Below, piece by piece: positions 36,601 through 44,708 of a stretch of 64,000 nucleotides of DNA (positions are counted from its first letter, which is position 1; each line of letters begins with the position of its first letter). The notes below the pieces were generated by a model. That model was not told the origin of the DNA, searched no databases, and saw only the letters and a program-made list of their open reading frames with translations. Source of the stretch: Shewanella insulae (GTDB taxonomy: Bacteria > Pseudomonadota > Gammaproteobacteria > Enterobacterales > Shewanellaceae); the NCBI RefSeq assembly GCF_009831655.1, contig NZ_WRPA01000012.1, positions 62,001 to 126,000 of the forward strand, written 5' to 3'. A program made the translations under genes and the position numbers.

Positions 36601-37107
36601 ATGATGAAAGAGGCTCTTAGATATTTATCTATCATCCTTGGAGCAATAAGTGTTGTTAGTTTTACACAGAGATTTTTTGATATTGGTTTGTTTGAAACTG
36701 TTGAGGTTCTAGTTGAGTACTACCGAAATATAGCGCATATAGTTTTCGCAGTTCCTTTTGATACCTTAGGTATCAAAATTCCTGCCTCATTAATAGATCT
36801 GTGGACGTTATCCTTTGTAGGTGCATCAGCCTACGTGGCAGTTCCAAATATTGAGGATTCACGCTTCTTCCGAGTACGACCGAACTTGGCAAACTATAAG
36901 TACTGGAAGGTTGCATTTTTATTTGTAATGGGGATGAGTGGTTTAGGTATAGCTGTATTGATAAGCTCTTTATATCCAAATACATATGTTGATGGATTTC
37001 ACGAAGAACCGCTAGATTTGATGAAAGAGGCAGCAAAAAAGGTTTTCTATATTTTGGGCGCAGCGGTAATATTTTTTGTCCTAAATGCGTTTGCACCCAG
37101 TGCGTAA
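36601..37107 (+). CDS. Unrecognised membrane protein of island 1 (first gene)
   Basis: 168 residues, A/T-rich codons unlike the flanking genes. Four hydrophobic stretches are likely membrane helices: about 7-24, 60-85 (weak), 100-122 and 145-165. Acidic and aromatic loops contain NIEDSRFFRVRPNLANYKYW. I do not recognise a family. Two adjacent ATGs (36601, 36604) and only a weak ribosome site. An attC-like palindrome starts 5 bp after its stop, as for integron cassette genes. The second island gene follows 80 bp later on the same strand. Confidence 0.65.
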   Translation: MMKEALRYLSIILGAISVVSFTQRFFDIGLFETVEVLVEYYRNIAHIVFAVPFDTLGIKIPASLIDLWTLSFVGASAYVAVPNIEDSRFFRVRPNLANYKYWKVAFLFVMGMSGLGIAVLISSLYPNTYVDGFHEEPLDLMKEAAKKVFYILGAAVIFFVLNAFAPSA

Positions 37108-37111
37108 AATT

Positions 37112-37166
37112 GCATAACAAGGTGCTAAGTTTGATGCCTAGCGGCTCAACTTAGCTCGGTGCTATA
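37112..37166 (+). repeat. attC-like site after the first gene of island 1
   Basis: Begins GCATAACAAGG. The stem GCTAAGTT / AACTTAGC (8 bp) continues with GA/TC and GCC/GGC around the loop TAGC. Two T residues on the 5' arm are left extrahelical, a hallmark of integron attC folds. The right-hand core reads GTGCTAT instead of GTTRRRY, so it is degenerate. It spans 55 bp, the same as the site at 52228. Confidence 0.5.
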
Positions 37167-37187
37167 TTTCAAGGTGGAAGAAAAATA

Positions 37188-37925
37188 ATGAAGGACTATC
37201 AACCTGAACTATATGGATTTCTTTTAGCCATTGGGTTGCTTAATTTGTGGTATTTGACAGGTGTTGCAATCGAGGAGTCTGTGCTGCCAAAGAATTATGA
37301 TTTTGTGATTAAGTTCTTTACAGTCGGTGTTGGTGGATTTGCTGGTGCTTATTCAGCGTTTAAACTAAAAAGTTATCAAGACCGACTATCCGAAGAACAA
37401 AGGAGGGTTTCAGCGCTTAATTGGGCATTATTTATCCTAATTCGTAAGTATAATGCCATTGAAAACATGAAGGCCAGTATGGATAAATACGAACGTCCTT
37501 TTGACCGAGCCTTTTCTCTACCTGCAATGGTTCCTGCACCATATGATGAGTTGAAGATTGAGGTCAACGAATTATCATTCTTGGTAGATTTTGATAAGGC
37601 CAACTTTCTTATGGAACTTTCATTAGAGCAAGATCGATTTAGGCAAGCAATGCGAGCTATTGAGATACGAAATGAATTCTATGTTGGAGAAATACAACCA
37701 GCATTGAGTCATTACGCATTGAACGGTCGTCCTTTACCTCTAGCAGAGTTTCAAGAAAAACTTGGGGAAAGATTGTTCGAGGGAGCCATTAATGGTGCTG
37801 AAAATATGTACGAACATGTATATAAGACAAGTGACACACTGGATAAAATGATTCAATCATTCCGAGAGGTGGCAAAGGAACTGTACCCAGGAAAGAAGTT
37901 TGTTGGCTGGATTAAGAAAACGTAA
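37188..37925 (+). CDS. Unrecognised membrane-anchored protein of island 1 (second gene)
   Basis: 245 residues. Two N-terminal helices (about 9-26 and 42-60) form a hairpin, followed by a long charged cytoplasmic region with coiled-coil character (KLKSYQDRLSEEQRRV onward, and again near 160-200). No enzymatic motif seen and no family recognised. AAGGTGGAAG gives a fair ribosome site. Low GC like its neighbour, so both probably arrived together. The two-helix plus coiled-coil design fits a membrane effector or structural protein, but this is speculation. Confidence 0.65.
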   Translation: MKDYQPELYGFLLAIGLLNLWYLTGVAIEESVLPKNYDFVIKFFTVGVGGFAGAYSAFKLKSYQDRLSEEQRRVSALNWALFILIRKYNAIENMKASMDKYERPFDRAFSLPAMVPAPYDELKIEVNELSFLVDFDKANFLMELSLEQDRFRQAMRAIEIRNEFYVGEIQPALSHYALNGRPLPLAEFQEKLGERLFEGAINGAENMYEHVYKTSDTLDKMIQSFREVAKELYPGKKFVGWIKKT

Positions 37926-37979
37926 TAAGGAATTAAAGTTTACCCGGAAGTAGTCGGGATAGGAATATGCCGCCTCTTT

Positions 37980-38029
37980 TTTAGCGTTAATCTTTGTTTG
38001 ATGGTGCTAGTCACACAATTAACGCTAAA
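37980..38029. repeat. 12-bp perfect inverted repeat at the inner edge of the right element
   Basis: TTTAGCGTTAAT (37980-37991) and ATTAACGCTAAA (38018-38029), 26-base spacer. The right arm is also the terminus of the palindromic element; the left arm follows the island's second gene. It could act as a terminator stem or as a recombinase site. Confidence 0.7.
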
Positions 38030-38200
38030 TCGAAGAGATGATAGATATCGGTGTAGGTGCGGCTGACGCTACGATTTCAGCGCCGAAAATGTTCCCGACA
38101 TTTTCGGCATTCCCTACATCCATGTAGGTCAGATTATTTCGTAGAGCCCACAGGGAAGTGCTAGTGGCCTGCCAAAATGAGCCCCCCGCCGGTGATAAGT
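38018..38200 (-). repeat. Palindromic repeat element, right copy of island 1
   Basis: Inverted relative to the left copy. Read on the minus strand it runs from ACCGGCGGGG to CATCTCTTCGATTTAGCG. Tip hairpins are CCGAAAATG-TTCCCGA-CATTTTCGG and CCTACATCCATGTAGG. It shares 48 identical bases with the left copy. A separate 14-bp palindrome CCATGACGTCATGG follows at 38204-38217. Confidence 0.8.
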
Positions 38201-38392
38201 ACACCATGACGTCATGGCTCGACATTCCCAGTTGTATTCGCCCTACCGGGTTAAGAAAACGTATGAAGCTGGATGTGACTGGCAGCAGTCAGGGTTAATC
38301 TTAGTAAGGTCATTTTACGTAAGGTTATTTTGCCTTGCCGGGCGTTTTAGTATAGATTCCGCCCTCGTTAATTTATTGGTATGTAAGAAAAA
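38201..38392 (+). other. Gap between island 1 and the methyltransferase gene
   Basis: Holds the CCATGACGTCATGG palindrome and, near the gene, a possible -10 (TATAGA) about 45 bp before the start. Nothing else recognised. Confidence 0.35.
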
Positions 38393-39046
38393 ATGAATAA
38401 AGACGCCGTTGTCGCAGGTCAGGCGATCTACTCCAAGAGTGTGCTCGCCATCTATGATCTCTGGGTGCTGGGATTTTCCAATCACTATCTGTGGAAGTGT
38501 CCTACAAAGCTGATCGCCGAGCAGTTTGCCGCCTTGACCTCGGCCAATCACCTGGATGTCGGCGTCGGCACGGGTTACTACCTCAAGCATCATCTGCCGG
38601 AGCATACCCGGCGCATCGCCCTGATGGATCTTAATGAGAACAGCCTGGCATCGGCCTCCGCCGTGGTGCGTAATCTCTCCCCTGAGATCTATTGCCGCAA
38701 CGTCCTGGCGCCGCTTGAGCTAACATGCGATGGCTTCAATTCGGTCAGCGTGAACTATCTGCTGCACTGCCTGCCGGGCACCATGACAGAGAAATGCGAG
38801 CTCTTCTCTCATCTCGAATCTGTGATGAAGCCGGGCGCCGTGCTGTTTGGCAGCACAATTCTAGGCACAGGCATCACGCCCAATGCCTTCGCGGCCAGGC
38901 TGATGGCTGTCTACAACAAGAAGGGGATCTTCTGTAATCAGGCTGACGATATCGATTCCCTGACCCAAGCGCTAAGCGCCAGGTTCGATCGGGTCAACAT
39001 CAGGCAGGTGGGCTGCGTCGCCCTGTTTAGCGCCGTGAAGCGCTAG
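38393..39046 (+). CDS. Class I SAM-dependent methyltransferase
   Basis: Rossmann-fold methyltransferase. The SAM-binding motif I is LDVGVGTGYYLKHHLP (about 50-65), the acidic end of strand 2 is MDLNENSLASA, and the motif IV region is SVNYLLHCLPG. 217 residues. The target (small molecule or protein) is not evident. Base composition matches the backbone, so it marks the right border of island 1. Single gene, convergent with the GFA gene. Confidence 0.85.
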   Translation: MNKDAVVAGQAIYSKSVLAIYDLWVLGFSNHYLWKCPTKLIAEQFAALTSANHLDVGVGTGYYLKHHLPEHTRRIALMDLNENSLASASAVVRNLSPEIYCRNVLAPLELTCDGFNSVSVNYLLHCLPGTMTEKCELFSHLESVMKPGAVLFGSTILGTGITPNAFAARLMAVYNKKGIFCNQADDIDSLTQALSARFDRVNIRQVGCVALFSAVKR

Positions 39047-39070
39047 AGGTCGTTTCTTTCTAAACCCGCC

Positions 39071-39484
39071 TCAGCCTTCACTGCGGCTCTGGCGGTATCT
39101 GGGGAGGTCATCGGCAATCTTGAGCCAGTCTGGCTGATTGTCCGTGTAGATATGGTATCTGGGGACGACGGCGTTGGCATCGTCCAGGCTGGCGATGCTT
39201 AAGGTGTAGTAATCTGGGCAGTCGGTACTGCGATAGCTGATGCTGGTACCACACTGCTCGCAAAAGCCGCGGCGTATGGTGTCAGATGAGGCGTACTCCT
39301 TGGGCGCCCCCTGTAACCAAGTGACCTGGTCGGCCTTAAAATCCATCCAGCAGGCAGCCATGGCGCCCGTGCTTTTCTGGCACTGGTGGCAGTGGCAGTA
39401 ATCGCTGTCAAAAGGCGCGGCCGACACCTTGTAACGCAGCGCACCGCACAGGCAGCCGCCTTGTAATTGTGTTGTAGGTTTCAT
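39071..39484 (-). CDS. GFA-family (CENP-V/GFA domain) zinc protein
   Basis: Zinc-binding beta-rich protein annotated after glutathione-dependent formaldehyde-activating enzyme. Zinc cysteines are visible in GGCLCGALRY (about 9-18), CHCHQCQKSTGA (about 31-42) and FCEQCGTSISYR (about 74-85). 137 residues, typical. True enzymatic activity of most members is unproven. Minus strand, ATG at 39484. Confidence 0.88.
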   Translation of the reverse strand: MKPTTQLQGGCLCGALRYKVSAAPFDSDYCHCHQCQKSTGAMAACWMDFKADQVTWLQGAPKEYASSDTIRRGFCEQCGTSISYRSTDCPDYYTLSIASLDDANAVVPRYHIYTDNQPDWLKIADDLPRYRQSRSEG

Positions 39485-39549
39485 CTGTATTGCCGCCTAA
39501 CTTTAGAATTCATCCTTAAGCTCGATACGTTAACGCTAACTGTGAGTCT

Positions 39550-39948
39550 TTAGTTTCGAGGGTAGACCTCGAGAATAGGAAACTTGTGTTCGCCAAAGGC
39601 CAAGGTAATCGAGAGTATCTCGTTCGCTGAAAATCTTCTTTTAAAGATGTGAGGCGTTAATCTCTCACCATTGGCAAACAGTGCCATTAGCTGGTTCTGG
39701 TTTAACGTACGTTGGCCGGATGCTAAGTTTTCAACGGTTATAACCGCCCAGCGTTCACCTGCTTCATTACTCATCAGCACGCTATTGAGCACCTTAAAAT
39801 CACTGATATCAGGTTGAATGTTATTTTCGTTGGGAAATGAGGATTGGAAGCTACCGGAGACGCTGCGATCGACGGTTAACACATCGTCGACCGCCATTGC
39901 CATGCCTGAACATAACAGGCCGATTGTGAGCATAATGAATTTCAACAT
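39550..39948 (-). CDS. Secreted hypothetical protein
   Basis: 132 residues with a clear signal peptide (about 1-19, ending AMA) and a beta-rich mature part (VLTVDRSVSGSFQSSFPN near its start, ILEVYPRN at the end). No family recognised; no cysteines in the mature part. It sits 51 bp downstream of the SIMPL gene on the same strand, so they may be co-transcribed. Confidence 0.6.
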   Translation of the reverse strand: MLKFIMLTIGLLCSGMAMAVDDVLTVDRSVSGSFQSSFPNENNIQPDISDFKVLNSVLMSNEAGERWAVITVENLASGQRTLNQNQLMALFANGERLTPHIFKRRFSANEILSITLAFGEHKFPILEVYPRN

Positions 39949-39999
39949 AGTGTCCTCTATTATTGTCTTTTTTGATTCAGTTGTTTTAGGAATATTGTG

Positions 40000-40728
40000 T
40001 TATTTGACCTCGAGATCGAAGACAACCGTTATGGAGGCGGAGAAGCTAATGGTGGCTTGTAAATATCGCCCTGGAGTTAAATTGTCGGGATCAATTCTGG
40101 AACCTGTTACCGAGATACGTTCGACGTTACTGTATGCACTATATCCGTATCGGCTAGAGTCGCTGCTTGAATTGATGCTGTAAATTTTTCCTAATTCAGC
40201 GCCGAAGGCGTTGGCTAATGAGGCGGCTTTAGTTTTTGCATCTTCAACGGCTATAACAGTTGCTTGTTCTTTGTATTCTTGTGATCGCATAGATAAGAGT
40301 TCTATATCTTCGATTTCATTAATACCGACGCCGAGAGTGAAGTCGATAAATCCGTTCATTTGTTGCAGATCATTAAGGGTAACTTTTAATGTTCGAGTCG
40401 CAACATAGCCTGCGATAACCTCTGAACCTTCGTCGGTATAGTTCACATGAGGCTCCGTGAGTAGATTAGAGGCTGAGATCTTGTCCTCGCTAACATTGAA
40501 ATCGTCTAAGCCTTTAAGCAGTGCGTTGACCCGTTGATCAACTTCTTTCTTGGCGGTGAGGGCATCTTTTTGGATGCTCTTCACTTCAAAGGTGATTCTT
40601 GCCATATCAGGTTTAGTGACAATTTGCCCTGACCCATGTGCCACAATATGTCGGTGGTCGGGAAGGCCAGAATTGGCCAGAGTGAAAACAGGCAGAAGAT
40701 ACAAGAGTGCGAAGGCGATGTATTTCAT
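40000..40728 (-). CDS. SIMPL-domain (DUF541) periplasmic protein
   Basis: Member of the SIMPL/oxidative-stress defence (YggE-like) family of unknown biochemical role. A signal peptide (about 1-18) is followed by IVAHGSGQIVTKPDMARITF, the usual start of the domain, and AKTKAASLANAFGAELGKI near the end. Start: ATG at 40728 just before the signal peptide; the longer frame to 40791 is unlikely. 242 residues. Confidence 0.85.
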   Translation of the reverse strand: MKYIAFALLYLLPVFTLANSGLPDHRHIVAHGSGQIVTKPDMARITFEVKSIQKDALTAKKEVDQRVNALLKGLDDFNVSEDKISASNLLTEPHVNYTDEGSEVIAGYVATRTLKVTLNDLQQMNGFIDFTLGVGINEIEDIELLSMRSQEYKEQATVIAVEDAKTKAASLANAFGAELGKIYSINSSSDSSRYGYSAYSNVERISVTGSRIDPDNLTPGRYLQATISFSASITVVFDLEVK

Positions 40729-40946
40729 CGTAAAAGTCCATTTAAAAAGCGGAACGTAATTGTGTTCTTCACTCATTGATGAGTAGACCAATGAGTTAAT
40801 AATCCCGATAAAGAATTACAATACAGGGATTTAACCTAAAATGTAAATGTTAGGTGTGGACTTTCGATAGAGGCTAGGTGCTTAAGTTGAGATGGGTCTA
40901 AATAAAACTGGGGCTCAAATGCTTCTGGCCCCAGAAGGCTCTTCAA

Positions 40947-42443
40947 TTAGTGGCTTGTTGGCGCGCTCTGGCTCGAACGGCGACGTCTGCGGCGACGGGC
41001 GGGGGCATTGCCGTCCCTATGCTCCGACTTGCCTTGGCCCGCGCCTTTACCTTGAGCATTGCCCTGAGTTTGCCCCTGGTTTTGACCTCTAGTCTGCTTC
41101 GGCTGTTGGCCTTCGCTAGCGGCCTTGTTAATGCCAGAGCTTGCGCCAGAGCCTGAGCGGCGGCGACGCTGACCTTGATTCTGCTCTGCCTTGTTACCTT
41201 GGCTTCCTTTATTGCCTTGCTCGCCACGAGTATCACGAGCGGGCTTAGGGTTACGTGGTCCCTTGTGCTGGCCATGGCGCTTAGGCTTCAGGTTGGTTTC
41301 TGGCAGGGTGTGGGTCGGCTCGAACCCTTCTACCTCGGTGCGGGGCAACAGCTTGCCGATCAGGCGCTCGATATCCGCCAGCAGCTTGGCCTCTTCACTG
41401 CTAACCAGGGAGATCGCCTTGCCGTCGGCGCCGGCGCGACCGGTACGGCCGATGCGGTGCACATAATCTTCGGGTACGTTGGGCAGGTCGAAGTTGACCA
41501 CTTGAGGCAGCTGGTCGATATCCAGGCCGCGGGCGGCGATATCTGTGGCCACGAGCACGCGGACGTCGCCCGACTTGAAGTTGGCCAGCGCCTTGGTACG
41601 GGCGCCCTGGCTCTTGTTACCGTGGATAGCTGCGGCGGTGATCCCCTTACCGTCCAGGGTCTTGGCCAGACGGTTGGCACCATGTTTGGTACGGCTAAAT
41701 ACCAATACCTGTTGCCAGTTGTTCTGTTTGATGAGGGCGATGAGGGCCGCCGACTTCTTACTCTTATCCACGGGGCAGATAAGCTGCTGTACCGTGTTAG
41801 CCGTGGTATTACGTGGTGTAACCGAGATCTCCACCGGATTGTTAACCAGCCCCTTGGCCAGGGTGCGGATCTCATCGGAGAAGGTGGCCGAAAACATCAG
41901 GTTTTGACGCTTGCTCGGTAAGATAGCCAGGATCTTCTTGATGTCGTGAATAAAGCCCATATCCAGCATGCGGTCGGCCTCATCCAGAACTAATACCTCC
42001 AGCTGATTGAAGCTAAGGGCATCTTGCTGATAGAGATCCAGCAGACGACCAGGCGTGGCCACCAGGATATCGACGCCGCGCTTAAGTTGACTGATCTGCG
42101 GGCTTATGCCGACACCGCCAAACACCACGGCGCTGCGTAATGGTAGATTTTTACCATAGGTGGTAACGCTTTCGGCGATCTGCGCCGCCAGTTCGCGGGT
42201 AGGGGTGAGCACCAGGGCGCGTACCTGTTTGCTGCGGGCACGTGGTCCCTTACTCAGTAGCTCGAGTAGCGGCAGGGTAAAGCCTGCGGTCTTGCCTGTC
42301 CCGGTTTGAGCCGCGGCCATCACATCCTTGCCAGACAAGACTGCGGGTATTGCCTGGGCCTGAATGGGGGACGGCGTCAGATAACCTTTTTCGGTTACGG
42401 CGTTTAAAATGGGGGCGGATAAACCTAGGGAGGTAAAACTCAT
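40947..42443 (-). CDS. rhlE: DEAD-box RNA helicase RhlE
   Basis: ATP-dependent RNA helicase linked to ribosome assembly. Motif [20 protein letters not shown] and [10 protein letters not shown] are present. The core (about 1-380) is followed by a long low-complexity tail of about 120 residues, rich in Q, G, N, R and K ([14 protein letters not shown]), ending in an Arg run. Start: ATG at 42443 (MSFTSLGLS), preceded by GGGAGG on the minus strand. 498 residues; the tail is longer than in E. coli RhlE. Confidence 0.93.
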   Translation of the reverse strand: MSFTSLGLSAPILNAVTEKGYLTPSPIQAQAIPAVLSGKDVMAAAQTGTGKTAGFTLPLLELLSKGPRARSKQVRALVLTPTRELAAQIAESVTTYGKNLPLRSAVVFGGVGISPQISQLKRGVDILVATPGRLLDLYQQDALSFNQLEVLVLDEADRMLDMGFIHDIKKILAILPSKRQNLMFSATFSDEIRTLAKGLVNNPVEISVTPRNTTANTVQQLICPVDKSKKSAALIALIKQNNWQQVLVFSRTKHGANRLAKTLDGKGITAAAIHGNKSQGARTKALANFKSGDVRVLVATDIAARGLDIDQLPQVVNFDLPNVPEDYVHRIGRTGRAGADGKAISLVSSEEAKLLADIERLIGKLLPRTEVEGFEPTHTLPETNLKPKRHGQHKGPRNPKPARDTRGEQGNKGSQGNKAEQNQGQRRRRSGSGASSGINKAASEGQQPKQTRGQNQGQTQGNAQGKGAGQGKSEHRDGNAPARRRRRRRSSQSAPTSH

Positions 42444-42763
42444 AGATGGGTCTCTTGGGCTACAAAGGGCAGCAAAATACGGGGCCAAGTGCACTGGCGG
42501 GCGTGCAGCTTACAGTAAGCCGAGCTAAAGTGCTATTTAATTCGCCTGCTCTACACAGGCTTAGGGCGGGGTTTGGTGTTAGGTTTTATGGTCGCTAGCG
42601 CCTGGTTCAAGGGATCTTTTTTAGCAAATTGTGCGCGCTAATGATTGAGTTTTATCCAGAGGAGACTACAATAGCCGCCTTTCTGACGACAGTGGCGTAT
42701 TAAGCCGCTGTTTCCCTCAATGAGCGGCAAGTTTGCACTCGAAGATCGAATTAGGAAATAAAC
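42444..42763. other. 320-bp gap between rhlE and the DUF3622 gene
   Basis: Divergent promoters are expected here. Nothing clearly recognisable beyond A/T-rich patches near 42600-42660. Confidence 0.35.
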
Positions 42764-43099
42764 ATGGCACAAAACAAGAAATACGGTCTTCGCGTGAGCG
42801 AAGCCGAAGGCAGCTGGACCGCCGAAGTCACTCGTCGTATGACGGCGCGCAAGACAGTTGTAACTAAGGCGCAAACTGGCTTTGCCAGCGAAGCCGAGGC
42901 GACAGCCTGGGGCGAAGAGACCCTCAAGGGCATAGTCGACAACCTGATGCTGCGTAACGAACGCCGCGCCAAGCAGCGCGTAGAGCGTAACGAGGCCGCA
43001 GCCGCCAAAGAAGCCGCCGCCGAGAAATGGCGCGCCGAGCGTGACGCCGCCGGTGATAGCGAGCTGGATGACGACTTGTTCGACGAAGACGACGAGTAA
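42764..43099 (+). CDS. DUF3622 protein
   Basis: 111-residue protein: a compact N-terminal domain (KKYGLRVSEAEGSWTAEVTR, about 5-24), then an alanine/arginine/glutamate helix (about 65-95) and a very acidic tail (DDDLFDEDDE). The family is found mainly in Vibrio and Shewanella, with unknown function. It is a single gene with a terminator shared with the convergent psrC. Confidence 0.75.
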   Translation: MAQNKKYGLRVSEAEGSWTAEVTRRMTARKTVVTKAQTGFASEAEATAWGEETLKGIVDNLMLRNERRAKQRVERNEAAAAKEAAAEKWRAERDAAGDSELDDDLFDEDDE

Positions 43100-43128
43100 T
43101 CGCTCGCACAAAATATGCGAAGAACCAT

Positions 43129-43157
43129 AAAAAAGCCCAGCATCTGCTGGGCTTTTT
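43129..43157. terminator. Bidirectional terminator between DUF3622 and psrC
   Basis: AAAAAGCCCAGCA / TGCTGGGCTTTTT hairpin with a 2-base loop; T-runs on both strands. Confidence 0.92.
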
Positions 43158-43185
43158 GCGTTTGTGGAGATGAGGTTAGTGGATA

Positions 43186-44127
43186 TTAGCTAATGTAGCT
43201 CTGACCCGCGTAGATCACGAAGTGTCTCAGGGCCAGCACCCCGGTGAGGCTGCAGCAGGCCACGGCAATCATCACGCCCTTGCTGTGGCGGGTCTGTGAT
43301 GGCATCAGCATGGTGAGCAGCGGGATGGCGAAACCTATGCCGACCACACCGACCCAAAACACACTTGCCCAGACACCCGTGGTGATCGATGCCAGCGCCG
43401 CCGCGGCCGCACCGCCCTTGAAGTAGAGGGCGCAGAACAGCATGAACAGGAACATGATCTCGCTCAGCATCACGGGCAGTTCCAGGCCATGCATCTTGCC
43501 CAGATTCGCATCATGGGGGTGAATGTTAAACATCAGCAGCGCGCCAACGGCGTTGGCCGCCGCCCCGGCTGACAGGCCAGACACCAGGAAGAGCGCCGGT
43601 AGCACAGCCGTGTTCAGCAGTGGGTAGGCGTTCATCGCCGAGATGAGGAAGCCTGTGTAAGCCCCCACGCCTATGGCCAATACAAACAGCACGACTTCGA
43701 TTGCCTTTCTCATCGGTAGCAGCGCATCGGCTAGCGGCACCAGGAAGCCCAGCTGCCACTGACTCAGCTCGTCTCTCAGAACTATCAGTGAATAGGCGAT
43801 GCCTATAGGCGAGTAGAGCAGCAGCGCCAGCACCCCGATAGACATGACAGAGCTGAAGTTGTAGTTGACCAGGATCAGCCAGAAATCAAATGGCTTGGTC
43901 AAGTCAAACACCAGGCAGGCCAGGCCTATGATGATCGCCAGCGGACTGATGATAGCCGCCGCCTTGAGAATGGCGCTCTCTAGCGCCTTCTCCTTGCTGT
44001 ACCAGCGTAGACCTATGCCGATCAGAATCGAGCCTGCCGAGAGGCCGGCCATAAACAGGTAGACTGCGATTACCCAGTTCCAGGTGACTGGATCATATTG
44101 CGCCATATCGCCCCAGGTATTGTTCAT
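43186..44127 (-). CDS. psrC: NrfD-type quinol-oxidising membrane subunit (PsrC/PhsC)
   Basis: Membrane anchor of a molybdenum reductase, passing electrons from menaquinol to the Fe-S subunit. About eight to nine helices; the start MNNTWGDMAQYDPVTWNWVI and LFMAGLSAGSILIG are typical of NrfD/PsrC. 313 residues matches PsrC (about 317) better than the shorter PhsC of Salmonella. Last gene of a psrABC-like operon; it overlaps psrB by 4 bp. Confidence 0.88.
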   Translation of the reverse strand: MNNTWGDMAQYDPVTWNWVIAVYLFMAGLSAGSILIGIGLRWYSKEKALESAILKAAAIISPLAIIIGLACLVFDLTKPFDFWLILVNYNFSSVMSIGVLALLLYSPIGIAYSLIVLRDELSQWQLGFLVPLADALLPMRKAIEVVLFVLAIGVGAYTGFLISAMNAYPLLNTAVLPALFLVSGLSAGAAANAVGALLMFNIHPHDANLGKMHGLELPVMLSEIMFLFMLFCALYFKGGAAAAALASITTGVWASVFWVGVVGIGFAIPLLTMLMPSQTRHSKGVMIAVACCSLTGVLALRHFVIYAGQSYIS

Positions 44128-44696
44128 GACTGTATCCCCCCGCGTTTAGTTGGAATGCGATAGACCCTGGGCTTAGTCCCCAGGTGGGTCTTCTCCTGAT
44201 AGGTCGCTTTGGTGTTGATGAGTTTGGCCACCTCGCTGCTCGGATCGTTGGCATCGCCAAAGGTCAGCGCATCGGTTGGGCACACAGTGACACAGGCGGG
44301 CAGTTCGCCCCGTGCCAGACGGGTGTCCTTACAGAAGTTACACTTGTCGGCCGCCTTGGTTTCCGGGTTGATGAAGCGCACCTTGTAGGGGCAGGCCGCC
44401 ACACAGTACATACAGCCGACGCACTTGTCTTCCTTGATGGAGACCAGGCCATCTTCGCCCACATAGGCAGCGCCTGTGGGGCACACGGTAACGCAGGGCG
44501 CGTTTTCACATTGCTGACAGGAGACACGGTTATATTTAAAGTGCAGGTGCGGGGCATCGCCGAACGGGCCTTCGACCCGCACTTGCAGACGGGTAACTCC
44601 CTCGGGAGTACCGTTTTCGCTGCGACAGGCGACGCTACAGGCCTGACAGCCGATGCAGCGATTCTCGTCGTGCACCATTACATATCTTTTACTCAT
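44124..44696 (-). CDS. psrB: Four-cluster ferredoxin subunit (PsrB/PhsB)
   Basis: Electron-transfer subunit with four [4Fe-4S] clusters. The cysteine groups are CIGCQACSVAC, CENAPCVTVC, CVGCMYCVAAC and CNFC plus CVTVC. 190 residues, as in PsrB/PhsB/DmsB relatives. It lies 12 bp after psrA and overlaps psrC. It faces the periplasm with the catalytic subunit, as judged by the Tat signal on PsrA. Confidence 0.92.
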   Translation of the reverse strand: MSKRYVMVHDENRCIGCQACSVACRSENGTPEGVTRLQVRVEGPFGDAPHLHFKYNRVSCQQCENAPCVTVCPTGAAYVGEDGLVSIKEDKCVGCMYCVAACPYKVRFINPETKAADKCNFCKDTRLARGELPACVTVCPTDALTFGDANDPSSEVAKLINTKATYQEKTHLGTKPRVYRIPTKRGGIQS

Positions 44697-44708
44697 ACTG
44701 GACTCCTA

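Larger units (their letters stand above)
36161..38200. mobile_element. Island 1: AT-rich unit bracketed by inverted palindromic repeats
   Basis: A low-GC block between dbpA and a methyltransferase gene, both backbone in composition. Its two ends are inverted copies of one repeat family. They include a 48-bp identical inverted segment (36237-36284 against 38086-38133). The TCTTCGATTT ends of both copies point inward. It carries two unrecognised membrane-protein genes, and the first is followed by an attC-like site. No transposase or integrase is inside, so movement would need an enzyme supplied from elsewhere. Target duplications were not found. The reading as one mobile unit is inference. Confidence 0.6.

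Noticed and set aside
38025-38225. 66-codon minus-strand frame
   Set aside because: It is a translation of the right-hand palindromic element of island 1.
40947-41270. Extra plus-strand genes opposite the rhlE tail (for example 40892-41092, 40950-41156)
   Set aside because: They are antisense shadows of the low-complexity C-terminal repeats of RhlE.
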